Shown: piece by piece, positions 1 to 4,862 of the stretch
Layout of the letters: each line of letters opens with the position of its first letter
How positions within the stretch are numbered: the first letter of the stretch is position 1
Assembly: GCA_003454665.1 (NCBI GenBank)
Contig: DMKB01000227.1
Location: 1-6,041, forward strand
From: Nitrospiraceae bacterium
GTDB taxonomy: Bacteria; Nitrospirota; UBA9217
Reading direction: 5' to 3'
Length of the DNA stretch: 6,041 nucleotides
Program-made: the position numbers and the translations under genes
Notes under the pieces: generated by a model
What the model saw: the letters and a program-made list of their open reading frames with translations, nothing else
What the model was told of the DNA's origin: nothing
Databases searched by the model: none

Positions 1-2
1 AA

Positions 3-25
3 AGGTGACCCAAAGAAGGGCACCT
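3..25. other. GC-rich hairpin at the window edge, beside the IS
   Basis: AGGTG (3-7) pairs with CACCT (21-25) and CCC (9-11) with GGG (18-20), leaving one bulged A and a 6-nt A-rich loop. No T-run follows, so it is not a clear intrinsic terminator. The last base of the stem is the first base of the insertion sequence. It may be the 3' end structure of a gene left of the window, or chance. Confidence 0.2.
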
Positions 26-79
26 GTATGACTCATACTCATAGGTAACAGATTAGTTCAGGGACATAGGTAACACTTT
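25..79 (+). repeat. Left end of the IS, with duplicated binding-site core
   Basis: The outer 26 bp match the right end at 19 positions and the inner 24 bp (56-79) at 21. The core CATAGGTAAC occurs at 40-49 and 65-74, exactly 25 bp apart. The outermost part also holds a palindrome, GTATGA-C-TCATAC (26-38). Paired cores of this kind are likely the transposase binding sites. That role is inferred. Confidence 0.75.
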
Positions 80-84
80 ATAAT
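79..84 (+). promoter_or_regulatory. Perfect -10 box for the transposase gene
   Basis: TATAAT at 79-84 matches the sigma-70 -10 consensus at all six positions. The -35 region 17-18 bp upstream (about 55-61) is poor and falls inside the IS left end, just before the inner CATAGGTAAC core. A start near 91 would give a short leader containing the GGAGG ribosome-binding site at 99-103. Transposase bound to its own end would cover this promoter, so self-repression is plausible but inferred. Confidence 0.55.
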
Positions 85-109
85 AGGGCATCCCCGATGG
101 AGGTGAGCG

Positions 110-1285
110 ATGCCCTGGAAAGAAGTGAAGCCTATGGACGAGAAGATACTGTTTATTGCTGATCACTTGCGAGGCGGCCGAACGTTTGTGGATCTCTGCA
201 GAAGCTACGGAATCAGCAGGAAGATAGGATATAAGTGGATTGGGCGCTATCGCGAAGGAGGGATCGAGGCGCTGAATGATCGTCTACGGAGACCGAACAG
301 GTCGCCTCAGACCACTCCGTACAGCGTCCGCAAGGAGATCATCGCGATTAGAACAAGGGGCCGGATGAAGCCGGGGCCGAAGAAGATACAAACACTCTTG
401 CGTTCCCAGCACCCTGAGTGGGGCATCCCGTCAAAGACGACCATTTACAACATCATCCGCCGCGAGGGGCTCGTCCCCAAGCGGAAGCTGCGCAGAAACG
501 TGCCTGATAGCGTGAAGCCCTTTGGTCCGGTACAGGGGCCCAATGATCTCTGGAGCGCTGATTTCAAGGGGCAATTTCTGACGGGCGACGGTGCCTGGTG
601 CTTCCCGCTGACCATTATGGACCATGCGAGCCGCTATCTGCTGGATTGCCGGGCACTCCCGGGGACGAGAACACAGGCAGCACAGGCTGCATTCGAGCGC
701 GCTTTCAAGGAGTACGGATTGCCCCTCCGGATCCGTACGGACAATGGGGTGCCGTTCGCTTCTCATAGCGTACGGGGCATATCGCATCTCTCTCGCTGGT
801 GGATCCGGCTTGGTATCTTGCCGGAGCGGATCGAAAAGGGAAAGCCGCAGCAGAACGGGAATCACGAGCGGATGCACCGAACGCTGAAGGCTGCGGCACT
901 GCGACCGCCGGCCAGAACGAGCGCCCGACAACAAGAGGTCTTTGACGAGGTCCGCAGAGAGTACAATGAAGAACGGCCCCATGAGGCGCTGCACCAGAAG
1001 ACCCCGGCAAGCAGCTATCGTCCGTCCCCGCGCTGTATGCCGGACAAGCTGCCTGAACTGGAGTACCCCGGCCACTGCCGGGTAGTGACGGTATCATCGC
1101 ATGGTATTCTGTATTGTTTTGGCCGCCTTGTCTACGTGGGGCATGTCCTGACGGGGGAGCGGGTGGGCCTGGAGGAAACCAACGATGGGATATGGAACGC
1201 CTATTTCGGACCCATACTGCTTGGTCATGTCGACCTTCGCGAAGAGAAGAAGAATCGACATGGATATCAGAAGCTAAAAGTGTAA
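110..1285 (+). CDS. IS481-family DDE transposase, full length
   Basis: This 391-aa transposase would cut and join the ends of the surrounding element. Residues about 20-60 form a helix-turn-helix with the motif CRSYGISRKIGYKW. A second DNA-binding region follows at about 70-125. The RNase-H-like integrase core contains the catalytic residues: D151 (SADFKG), D211 (RTDNGVPF) and E253 in NGNHERMHRTLK. The spacing from D211 to E253 is longer than the classic DD35E of the IS3 family and fits the IS481-type proteins with the GKPQQNG-HERMHRTLK block. All three acidic residues are present and there is no frameshift, so it may be active. GGAGG at 99-103 lies 6 nt before the ATG and supports this start. 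The TAA stop lies inside the inner core of the right end, so the last codons double as end sequence. Confidence 0.93.
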   Translation: MPWKEVKPMDEKILFIADHLRGGRTFVDLCRSYGISRKIGYKWIGRYREGGIEALNDRLRRPNRSPQTTPYSVRKEIIAIRTRGRMKPGPKKIQTLLRSQHPEWGIPSKTTIYNIIRREGLVPKRKLRRNVPDSVKPFGPVQGPNDLWSADFKGQFLTGDGAWCFPLTIMDHASRYLLDCRALPGTRTQAAQAAFERAFKEYGLPLRIRTDNGVPFASHSVRGISHLSRWWIRLGILPERIEKGKPQQNGNHERMHRTLKAAALRPPARTSARQQEVFDEVRREYNEERPHEALHQKTPASSYRPSPRCMPDKLPELEYPGHCRVVTVSSHGILYCFGRLVYVGHVLTGERVGLEETNDGIWNAYFGPILLGHVDLREEKKNRHGYQKLKV

Positions 1286-1331
1286 CCTATGTCGGTGAAC
1301 TTTTTTGTAACCTATGTCCTTGACTCGTACA
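1277..1331 (-). repeat. Right end of the IS, with duplicated binding-site core
   Basis: This is the inverted counterpart of 25-79. The core reads GTAACCTATG on the + strand at 1282-1291 and 1307-1316, again 25 bp apart. The transposase stop codon (1283-1285) lies within the inner core. Confidence 0.75.
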
Positions 1332-1389
1332 CAGAAATAAACACAGAGACAATTTAACGACCCACATAAAAGTCAGAAGACCCATATTT

Positions 1390-1416
1390 TACAATACGCG
1401 GCGAAATACAGGGAGG
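1390..1416 (+). promoter_or_regulatory. Possible osmC promoter -10 and ribosome-binding site
   Basis: TACAAT at 1390-1395 resembles a -10 box, but nothing close to TTGACA lies 16-18 bp upstream. GGGAGG at 1411-1416, 8 nt before the ATG, is a strong ribosome-binding site. The 93 bp between the IS and osmC otherwise hold only A-rich sequence with short ACACAGA repeats (1329-1335, 1341-1347). Confidence 0.35.
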
Positions 1417-1424
1417 AAACGAAT

Positions 1425-1844
1425 ATGGTTGAAGCAACGGTTACACTCGTAGAGGGGATGGAATTTTCGGGGAAGGCCGCGTCAGGCCATACCATAACCA
1501 TGGATGCAAATGAACAGGCCGGGGGCAGGAATGCCGGTTCCCGGCCCATGGAACTGCTCCTCGTCGCTTTCGGCGGCTGCACCGGCATGGATGTCATCTC
1601 CATCCTCAGGAAGAAACGGCAGAACGTCAGCGGCGTGGAAATGAATGTCCGGGGAGAGCAGCGGGATGATTATCCCAAGACCTACAAGGAAGTCCATGTC
1701 GAATATATCGTGAAGGGGAAAGGCGTGCAGCCCGAGGCCGTGGAGCGAGCCATCCAGCTCTCCCTCGACAAATACTGCTCTGTCGGGGCGACCATCGCCG
1801 GGGTGGGAACGATCACGCACAGCTACCGGATCGTGGAGGAATAG
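1425..1844 (+). CDS. OsmC-family peroxidase-like protein
   Basis: This 139-aa cytoplasmic protein belongs to the OsmC/Ohr superfamily. Well-studied members reduce organic hydroperoxides using two cysteines. Both are present: C52 in FGGCTGMDVI, at the start of the long central helix, and C118 in LDKYCSVGAT. R40 and E43 in SRPMELLL sit where the family has conserved residues next to the active site. The overall form (HTITMDA near the N-terminus, SRPMELLLVAFGGCTGMDV, a C-terminal VGTITHSYRI strand) is closer to the YhfA-like/OsmC-general branch than to Ohr. The substrate is therefore uncertain, and a thiol-dependent detoxification role is an inference. The length is normal for the family. The ATG has a strong GGGAGG ribosome-binding site. 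The gene stands alone on the + strand and converges with cysE. Confidence 0.88.
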   Translation: MVEATVTLVEGMEFSGKAASGHTITMDANEQAGGRNAGSRPMELLLVAFGGCTGMDVISILRKKRQNVSGVEMNVRGEQRDDYPKTYKEVHVEYIVKGKGVQPEAVERAIQLSLDKYCSVGATIAGVGTITHSYRIVEE

Positions 1845-1864
1845 TGAGGCCCTTTCGGAAGTCT

Positions 1865-1894
1865 CCCGCTGAAGCAGGACGGGACTGCCGCGGG
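1865..1894. other. GC-rich nested hairpin after osmC
   Basis: CCCGC (1865-1869) pairs with GCGGG (1890-1894), and inside it GCAG (1874-1877) pairs with CTGC (1885-1888) around a 7-nt loop. It begins 21 nt after the osmC stop and has no T-tract. It could protect the transcript end or be chance. Confidence 0.25.
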
Positions 1895-1900
1895 GTAACC

Positions 1901-1970
1901 GATTCAGGATGCAGGATAAGCGACACGATAACGCGTATCGAGACTTCTCGTGCATCATGGATCCTGCATC
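1901..1970. repeat. Inverted array of 7-bp-phased repeats between osmC and cysE
   Basis: The 70 bp divide into ten exact heptamers. The + strand starts GATTCAG, GATGCAG, GATAAGC. Read from the other end, the - strand starts GATGCAG, GATCCAT, GATGCAC. The outer units form a perfect 10-bp inverted repeat (1908-1917 with 1961-1970). The inside adds small stems such as CGAG (1939-1942) with CTCG (1947-1950). The right edge overlaps the cysE stop codon (1969-1971) by two bases. Confidence 0.6.
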
Positions 1971-1977
1971 ATTTTTT
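1908..1977 (+). terminator. Terminator-like dyad for osmC, T-tract inside cysE
   Basis: GATGCAGGAT (1908-1917) pairs perfectly with ATCCTGCATC (1961-1970). On the + strand this is followed by A and six T (1972-1977). The 43-nt loop is long for an intrinsic terminator but can fold into smaller hairpins. The T-tract is the complement of the terminal lysine codons of cysE. On the - strand the dyad has no T-tract, so it would stop rightward transcripts only. Confidence 0.5.
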
Positions 1978-2616
1978 CTTTTCTAATTCCTTTTTCAACT
2001 CATCGATCTGGACCTGCAGTTCGATCAACCGGTCGGCAATGGGGTCGGGGATATGAATGTGATCGAGGAGCGCCTCATCAGGCACGCGCTCATCCTTGAT
2101 CCTGACGATCCTGCCGGGAATGCCCACGACCGTGGAGTGATCGGGCACGTCCTGCAGCACCACGGAGTTCGCCCCGATCTTCACGTAATCACCGACAATG
2201 ATCGGCCCGAGAATCTTGGCGCCGGCGCCGGCAACAACATGGCTCCCGAGGGTCGGATGGCGCTTGCCCCGCTGCTTGCCCGTACCGCCAAGGGTCACCC
2301 CCTGAAAGAGCGTGACAGAATCTCCGGTCTCCGTGGTCTCACCGATCACCACGGCCATGCCGTGGTCGATGAATAGGCCGGCGCCGATCGTTGCACCGGG
2401 ATGGATCTCGATACCCGTCATAAACCGCGCCAGCTGCGACAGGGCGCGGGGAATGAACGGTATCCTCTTCTTCCAGAGCCAGTGGGCAAACCGGTGGCAC
2501 AGGAGGGCATGAAATCCCGCGTAAGTAAGGAGTACCTCCAGCTTGCTCGTCGCCGCCGGGTCCATGGACAACGCTGCCTGGAAGTCCTTCCGTATTTTGC
2601 CGCATGGTTCTCGCAT
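1969..2616 (-). CDS. cysE: Serine O-acetyltransferase (cysteine biosynthesis)
   Basis: This cytoplasmic enzyme transfers acetyl from acetyl-CoA to L-serine, giving O-acetylserine, the sulfide acceptor for cysteine synthase. With the start chosen here it has 215 residues, close to the Bacillus-type enzymes. An N-terminal helical domain contains DPAATSKLEVLLTYAGFHAL. A left-handed beta-helix of hexapeptide repeats follows, with TGIEIHPGA (E70) and the catalytic histidine H85 in FIDHG. Then come GVTLGGTGK, KRHPTLG and the CoA-side VVGIPGRIVR. The tail has IPDPIADR and a short charged coiled coil ending in three lysines. An upstream in-frame ATG at 2658 would add 14 non-conserved residues. Neither start has a clear Shine-Dalgarno sequence, and family alignment favours 2616. 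It is the last gene of the leftward cluster. Confidence 0.93.
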   Translation of the reverse strand: MREPCGKIRKDFQAALSMDPAATSKLEVLLTYAGFHALLCHRFAHWLWKKRIPFIPRALSQLARFMTGIEIHPGATIGAGLFIDHGMAVVIGETTETGDSVTLFQGVTLGGTGKQRGKRHPTLGSHVVAGAGAKILGPIIVGDYVKIGANSVVLQDVPDHSTVVGIPGRIVRIKDERVPDEALLDHIHIPDPIADRLIELQVQIDELKKELEKKK

Positions 2617-2733
2617 AGGGTCTTTCTCGGGTTCAGGGGCCGGGGTCCGCAGCCGCATGGAACGGCAGAGAACAATGCTATCGAGACGGCCCCCTGTCTT
2701 GTGCTGATTCCTGCTTACGATTTACCGTACCTG

Positions 2734-2775
2734 CATCTCCACTCCGCACTCGACAATCCGCAATCCGCACTTCTC
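2734..2775. repeat. 7-bp-phased repeat array downstream of the DUF4124 gene
   Basis: Six consecutive heptamers read CATCTCC, ACTCCGC, ACTCGAC, AATCCGC, AATCCGC, ACTTCTC on the + strand. Two adjacent copies are identical, and TCCGCACT recurs 21 bp apart (2743 and 2764). Weaker phasing can be followed left to about 2706. The array ends 3 nt from the stop codon of the leftward gene. The rest of the 162-nt spacer before cysE (2617-2733) shows no clear promoter, T-box or other leader. Confidence 0.55.
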
Positions 2776-2778
2776 CAA

Positions 2779-3354
2779 TCACTCCCTCAGCCACCCAGGC
2801 GGCACGCCTGCCTTGCGGGCCTGCTCCGGGATAACCACGTCGATCATGTTCCGGGCTTCATCGATCTCTTTTTGGGCTTTTACCAATTCCTTGTCGATCT
2901 CTTCAGATCGCATCCTGCTCGCTACGGGTGCAAGGGCAGGAGAGCCCCAGGCCCGGAGCAGGGTGTTCTTCTCTTCTTCAAGAGAACGATAGCGCGCCTC
3001 AGCCCTGGCGAGCCTCTGTTTCGCTGTCCCCAGTTTCTTCTGCCACTGTGCCCTTCCCGCTGCATCGTTGACTCCGGAAGATGGTGCAGGAGCGTATCGC
3101 CCTCTTTGCGTCGGACTGTCCCGTCTGGTATCATCCCCTGTCCGTTCCTTCGGGGTCTCCAGCCTCCGGGCCCCGGAACGATACTGTTCGGGAACGCTGC
3201 CCATATCATTGACAATGTGCATGTTTCCCTTCCCATCAGTCCATTGGTACAGGTACTGCTTCTTCTCTTCCTTCTCGTCGGCGCACACAGGCGCAGGAAG
3301 TGCGGCGCTCATCAAGATGAAAAACATGCCGAGGGCGGCAATTCCGTATCGCAT
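2779..3354 (-). CDS. Exported DUF4124-like protein with coiled-coil region
   Basis: The product has 191 residues and an unknown function. Residues 1-25 look like a Sec signal peptide: a short positive start, a hydrophobic stretch GIAALGMFFILMSAAL, and a VCA cleavage site before DEK. The cysteine at 24 is not in a convincing lipobox, so a soluble periplasmic or surface location is more likely than a lipoprotein. Residues about 34-57 (YLYQWTDGKGNMHIVNDMG) match the DUF4124 pattern of an aromatic-W-x-D-x-G-x-hydrophobic strand pair. A basic, Pro-rich linker (about 65-95) follows, then a long charged helix (about 101-172) likely to form a coiled coil. The end is VPPGWLRE. Its ATG lies 3 nt after the ispF stop, with a strong ribosome-binding site, so translational coupling to ispF is likely. 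Confidence 0.75.
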   Translation of the reverse strand: MRYGIAALGMFFILMSAALPAPVCADEKEEKKQYLYQWTDGKGNMHIVNDMGSVPEQYRSGARRLETPKERTGDDTRRDSPTQRGRYAPAPSSGVNDAAGRAQWQKKLGTAKQRLARAEARYRSLEEEKNTLLRAWGSPALAPVASRMRSEEIDKELVKAQKEIDEARNMIDVVIPEQARKAGVPPGWLRE

Positions 3355-3357
3355 CGG

Positions 3358-3867
3358 TCACCTCCCCTTGTGCTGATCAGCACGAGTGATGGTACAGACG
3401 GCATGGGCGGCGATACCTTCTCCTCTGCCGATACTGCCGAGGCCCTCCGTAGTCGTGGCCTTCACATTTATCGCTGATGTATCGGACGCGACCGAAGACG
3501 CGATATTCGCGATCATCCCTGGTACCTGCGGGGCCATTTTCGGCTTTTCCGCGACGATGGTTGCGTCGATGTTATTCACGCGATAGCCGTGGTCCGCAAG
3601 CAGACGATTGACTTCGGAAAGCAGCGTCGTGCTCGACATCCCTTTATACTTCCCGTCGGTATCAGGGAAGTGCCTTCCGATGTCTCCGAGCCCGGCCGCA
3701 CCGAGAAGGGCATCGCAGATCGCATGGAGCAGAACATCGGCATCGGAATGACCGAGGAGGCCTTTCGCATGTGGAATGTCCACCCCGCCGATGATCAGCT
3801 TTCGCCCGTCCACCAGACGGTGGACATCGTAACCGGTACCTATTCTTATCTCCATTTCAGTTTCCAT
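3358..3867 (-). CDS. ispF: 2-C-methyl-D-erythritol 2,4-cyclodiphosphate synthase
   Basis: IspF converts CDP-methylerythritol 2-phosphate into methylerythritol cyclodiphosphate and CMP in the non-mevalonate isoprenoid pathway. It works as a trimer in the cytoplasm. The 169 residues contain the zinc ligands D14 and H16 in GTGYDVHRL and H48 in SDADVLLHAICDALLGAAGLGDIG. FPDTD (68-72), the KATTTEGLG loop (136-144) and GRGEGIAAHAV follow, all typical. An in-frame TAA two codons upstream limits the start to 3867 or the second ATG at 3855 (MEIRIGTGYDVH). The only GGAGG (3883-3887) is about 15 nt from the first ATG, so translation initiation looks weak. The 174-nt spacer to ispD holds an inverted repeat array. 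The downstream gene is coupled. Confidence 0.95.
   Translation of the reverse strand: METEMEIRIGTGYDVHRLVDGRKLIIGGVDIPHAKGLLGHSDADVLLHAICDALLGAAGLGDIGRHFPDTDGKYKGMSSTTLLSEVNRLLADHGYRVNNIDATIVAEKPKMAPQVPGMIANIASSVASDTSAINVKATTTEGLGSIGRGEGIAAHAVCTITRADQHKGR
3361..3369 (-). promoter_or_regulatory. Ribosome-binding site inside the end of ispF
   Basis: On the - strand the sequence is AAGGGGAGG, then TGA (the ispF stop), CCG and ATG. The GGAGG core is 6 nt from the start codon of the DUF4124-like gene. It is the best Shine-Dalgarno match in the leftward cluster. The site is part of the last ispF codons. Confidence 0.8.
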
Positions 3868-3908
3868 ATCTTAAGAGGGATGCCTCCGGGAACCCCGAGA
3901 GACAGAAG

Positions 3909-4039
3909 CTCCAAATCCCAAGCATCAAGTGCCAAATAAATTCCAATATTCAATGTCTACCATTCGAAACGGTTTTGTTATTTCGAATTTGGCATTTTGA
4001 TATTATTTGAAATTTGTTATTTGCGATTTGAAATTTACG
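3909..4039. repeat. Large inverted array of AT-rich heptamers between ispD and ispF
   Basis: The right arm (3980-4039) reads as heptamers starting ATTT: ATTTCGA, ATTTGGC, ATTTTGA, a 4-nt slip (4001-4004), then ATTTGAA, ATTTGTT, ATTTGCG, ATTTGAA, ATTTACG. The left arm (3909-3936) reads as CTCCAAA, TCCCAAG, CATCAAG, TGCCAAA, which is the same kind of unit inverted. The arms can pair: GCCAAAT (3931-3937) with ATTTGGC (3987-3993), extending through ATCAAG with one extra base. An alternative central hairpin pairs ATTCGAAA (3962-3969) with TTTCGAAT (3981-3988). The array stops 2 nt from the ispD stop codon. No T-tract follows, so it is not a standard terminator. Confidence 0.7.
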
Positions 4040-4041
4040 CT

Positions 4042-4731
4042 TTATCGCCTCTTAATAATTTCTTCCGCCAGCAGCAGGTCTTCCGGCGTGGTGACTTTAA
4101 TGTTCTCGTAACTTCCCATAATAACGCGGACCGGAATTCCCGCCCGCTCAACAAACGTCGCATCGTCGGTACCATGCAGGTGCTGAGCAAAGGACTCCTC
4201 GTAGACGCGCTTCAGTGTTTTTGCCGGAAACGCCTGGGGCGTCTGGATCGCCCAAAGCCTGCTCCGCTCCAGTGTTTTTTTGACCATGCCTTCGGCATTC
4301 ACCTCTTTCATGGTGTCCTTCAGCGGTACCCCCACAGCAATGCATTCACCTTTCTTCGCCCGTTCAACACACTCCCGGATCATATCGTGCGTCACAAAGG
4401 GCCTCACGCCGTCATGGACGAGCACCACGTCCGTGTCGTCCTCGAGTTTCATCAATCCCTGGTACACGGAATCCTGCCGCTCCTTGCCTCCGGCGACGAG
4501 AGTCCTGACTTTGGTGATATGAAAATGTTCAACGATGTCCTTCAGACAGAGTTCCATCTCTTCCTGCGGGAGGATGGGGATGATCTCGTCGATCTCAGGA
4601 GCGCGCTGGAAGGCAAGGAGCGTATACGCCAGCAGAGGTTTGTCGCCGAGCGGAAGGAATTGCTTTGCTACCGCCCGCGCCATTCGCTTTCCTATGCCCG
4701 CCGCGGGTATGAGTGCCGTTGCCTTCGACAT
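4042..4731 (-). CDS. ispD: 2-C-methyl-D-erythritol 4-phosphate cytidylyltransferase
   Basis: IspD joins CTP and methylerythritol 4-phosphate to give CDP-methylerythritol, the third step of the non-mevalonate isoprenoid pathway, in the cytoplasm. With this start the protein has 229 residues, the usual length. The nucleotide-binding motif is ALIPAAGIGKRM (6-17) followed by KQFLPLGDKPLLAYTL. GGKERQDSV (81-89) and VHDGVRPF (105-112, with the metal-binding D107) form the active site. IQTPQAF (162-168), GTDDA (187-191) and the C-terminal NIKVTTPEDL with K212 complete the family signature. An upstream in-frame GTG at 4767 would add 12 residues without a ribosome-binding site. The ATG at 4731 has TGAGG (4737-4741) 5 nt upstream and starts at the conserved position. 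It probably shares a transcript with the mglA-like gene, 131 nt upstream. Confidence 0.95.
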   Translation of the reverse strand: MSKATALIPAAGIGKRMARAVAKQFLPLGDKPLLAYTLLAFQRAPEIDEIIPILPQEEMELCLKDIVEHFHITKVRTLVAGGKERQDSVYQGLMKLEDDTDVVLVHDGVRPFVTHDMIRECVERAKKGECIAVGVPLKDTMKEVNAEGMVKKTLERSRLWAIQTPQAFPAKTLKRVYEESFAQHLHGTDDATFVERAGIPVRVIMGSYENIKVTTPEDLLLAEEIIKRR

Positions 4732-4862
4732 GCTTGCCTCAGGGGGAATCCTGCGTTCACCGGCCACCGGCAGTACTTCGCAGGGACAACCGGTTCAGAG
4801 GCGGGATACCGGAGCTCACGCCGTCGGCAACCGCTGCCGTCTCCGGACCGTTCCGGCGCCTC

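Larger units (their letters stand above)
25..1331 (+). mobile_element. Complete IS481-type insertion sequence, about 1307 bp
   Basis: One intact transposase gene lies between two 55-bp ends (25-79 and 1277-1331) that match as inverted repeats without gaps. The element begins TGT and ends ACA, the usual form for IS481-family ends. Each end carries two copies of a CATAGGTWAC core spaced 25 bp apart. No convincing target-site duplication is visible: the left flank ends CACC and the right flank begins CAGA. This suggests an old insertion, a rearrangement after insertion, or a boundary misplaced by a few bases. Nothing is disrupted within the window, because the element sits upstream of the osmC promoter region. 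Confidence 0.85.

Noticed and set aside
431..1075. Long - strand reading frame within the transposase
   Set aside because: It lies opposite an intact DDE transposase with all catalytic residues and has no ribosome-binding site or recognisable domain.
29..1330. TGACTCRTAC direct repeat (29-38 and 1321-1330) as target-site duplication
   Set aside because: One base differs, the ends implied inside it have unequal lengths before the core, and the inverted-repeat match continues outward to TGT/ACA at 25 and 1331. It arises because the left terminus is nearly palindromic.
1320..1348. Outward promoter from the IS right end driving osmC
   Set aside because: TTGACT at 1320-1325 is a fair -35 box, but no -10-like hexamer lies 16-18 bp downstream.
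2617..2778. T-box or cysteine-responsive leader before cysE
   Set aside because: No specifier stem, T-box motif or terminator/antiterminator pair was found. The spacer is short and mostly the heptamer array.
2401..3477. Long + strand reading frame (358 codons)
   Set aside because: It runs antisense across cysE, a repeat-filled spacer, the DUF4124 gene and the end of ispF. All three opposite-strand products are recognisable, and this translation is low-complexity, Arg/Pro-rich and resembles no family.
3909..4039. CRISPR array
   Set aside because: The repeats are 7 bp, degenerate and contiguous, without unique spacers.
4732..4862. Terminator or heptamer array between the mglA-like gene and ispD
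   Set aside because: Only short GC-rich stems (for example CGGCA with TGCCG) occur, there is no T-tract, and a 7-bp period is not evident.
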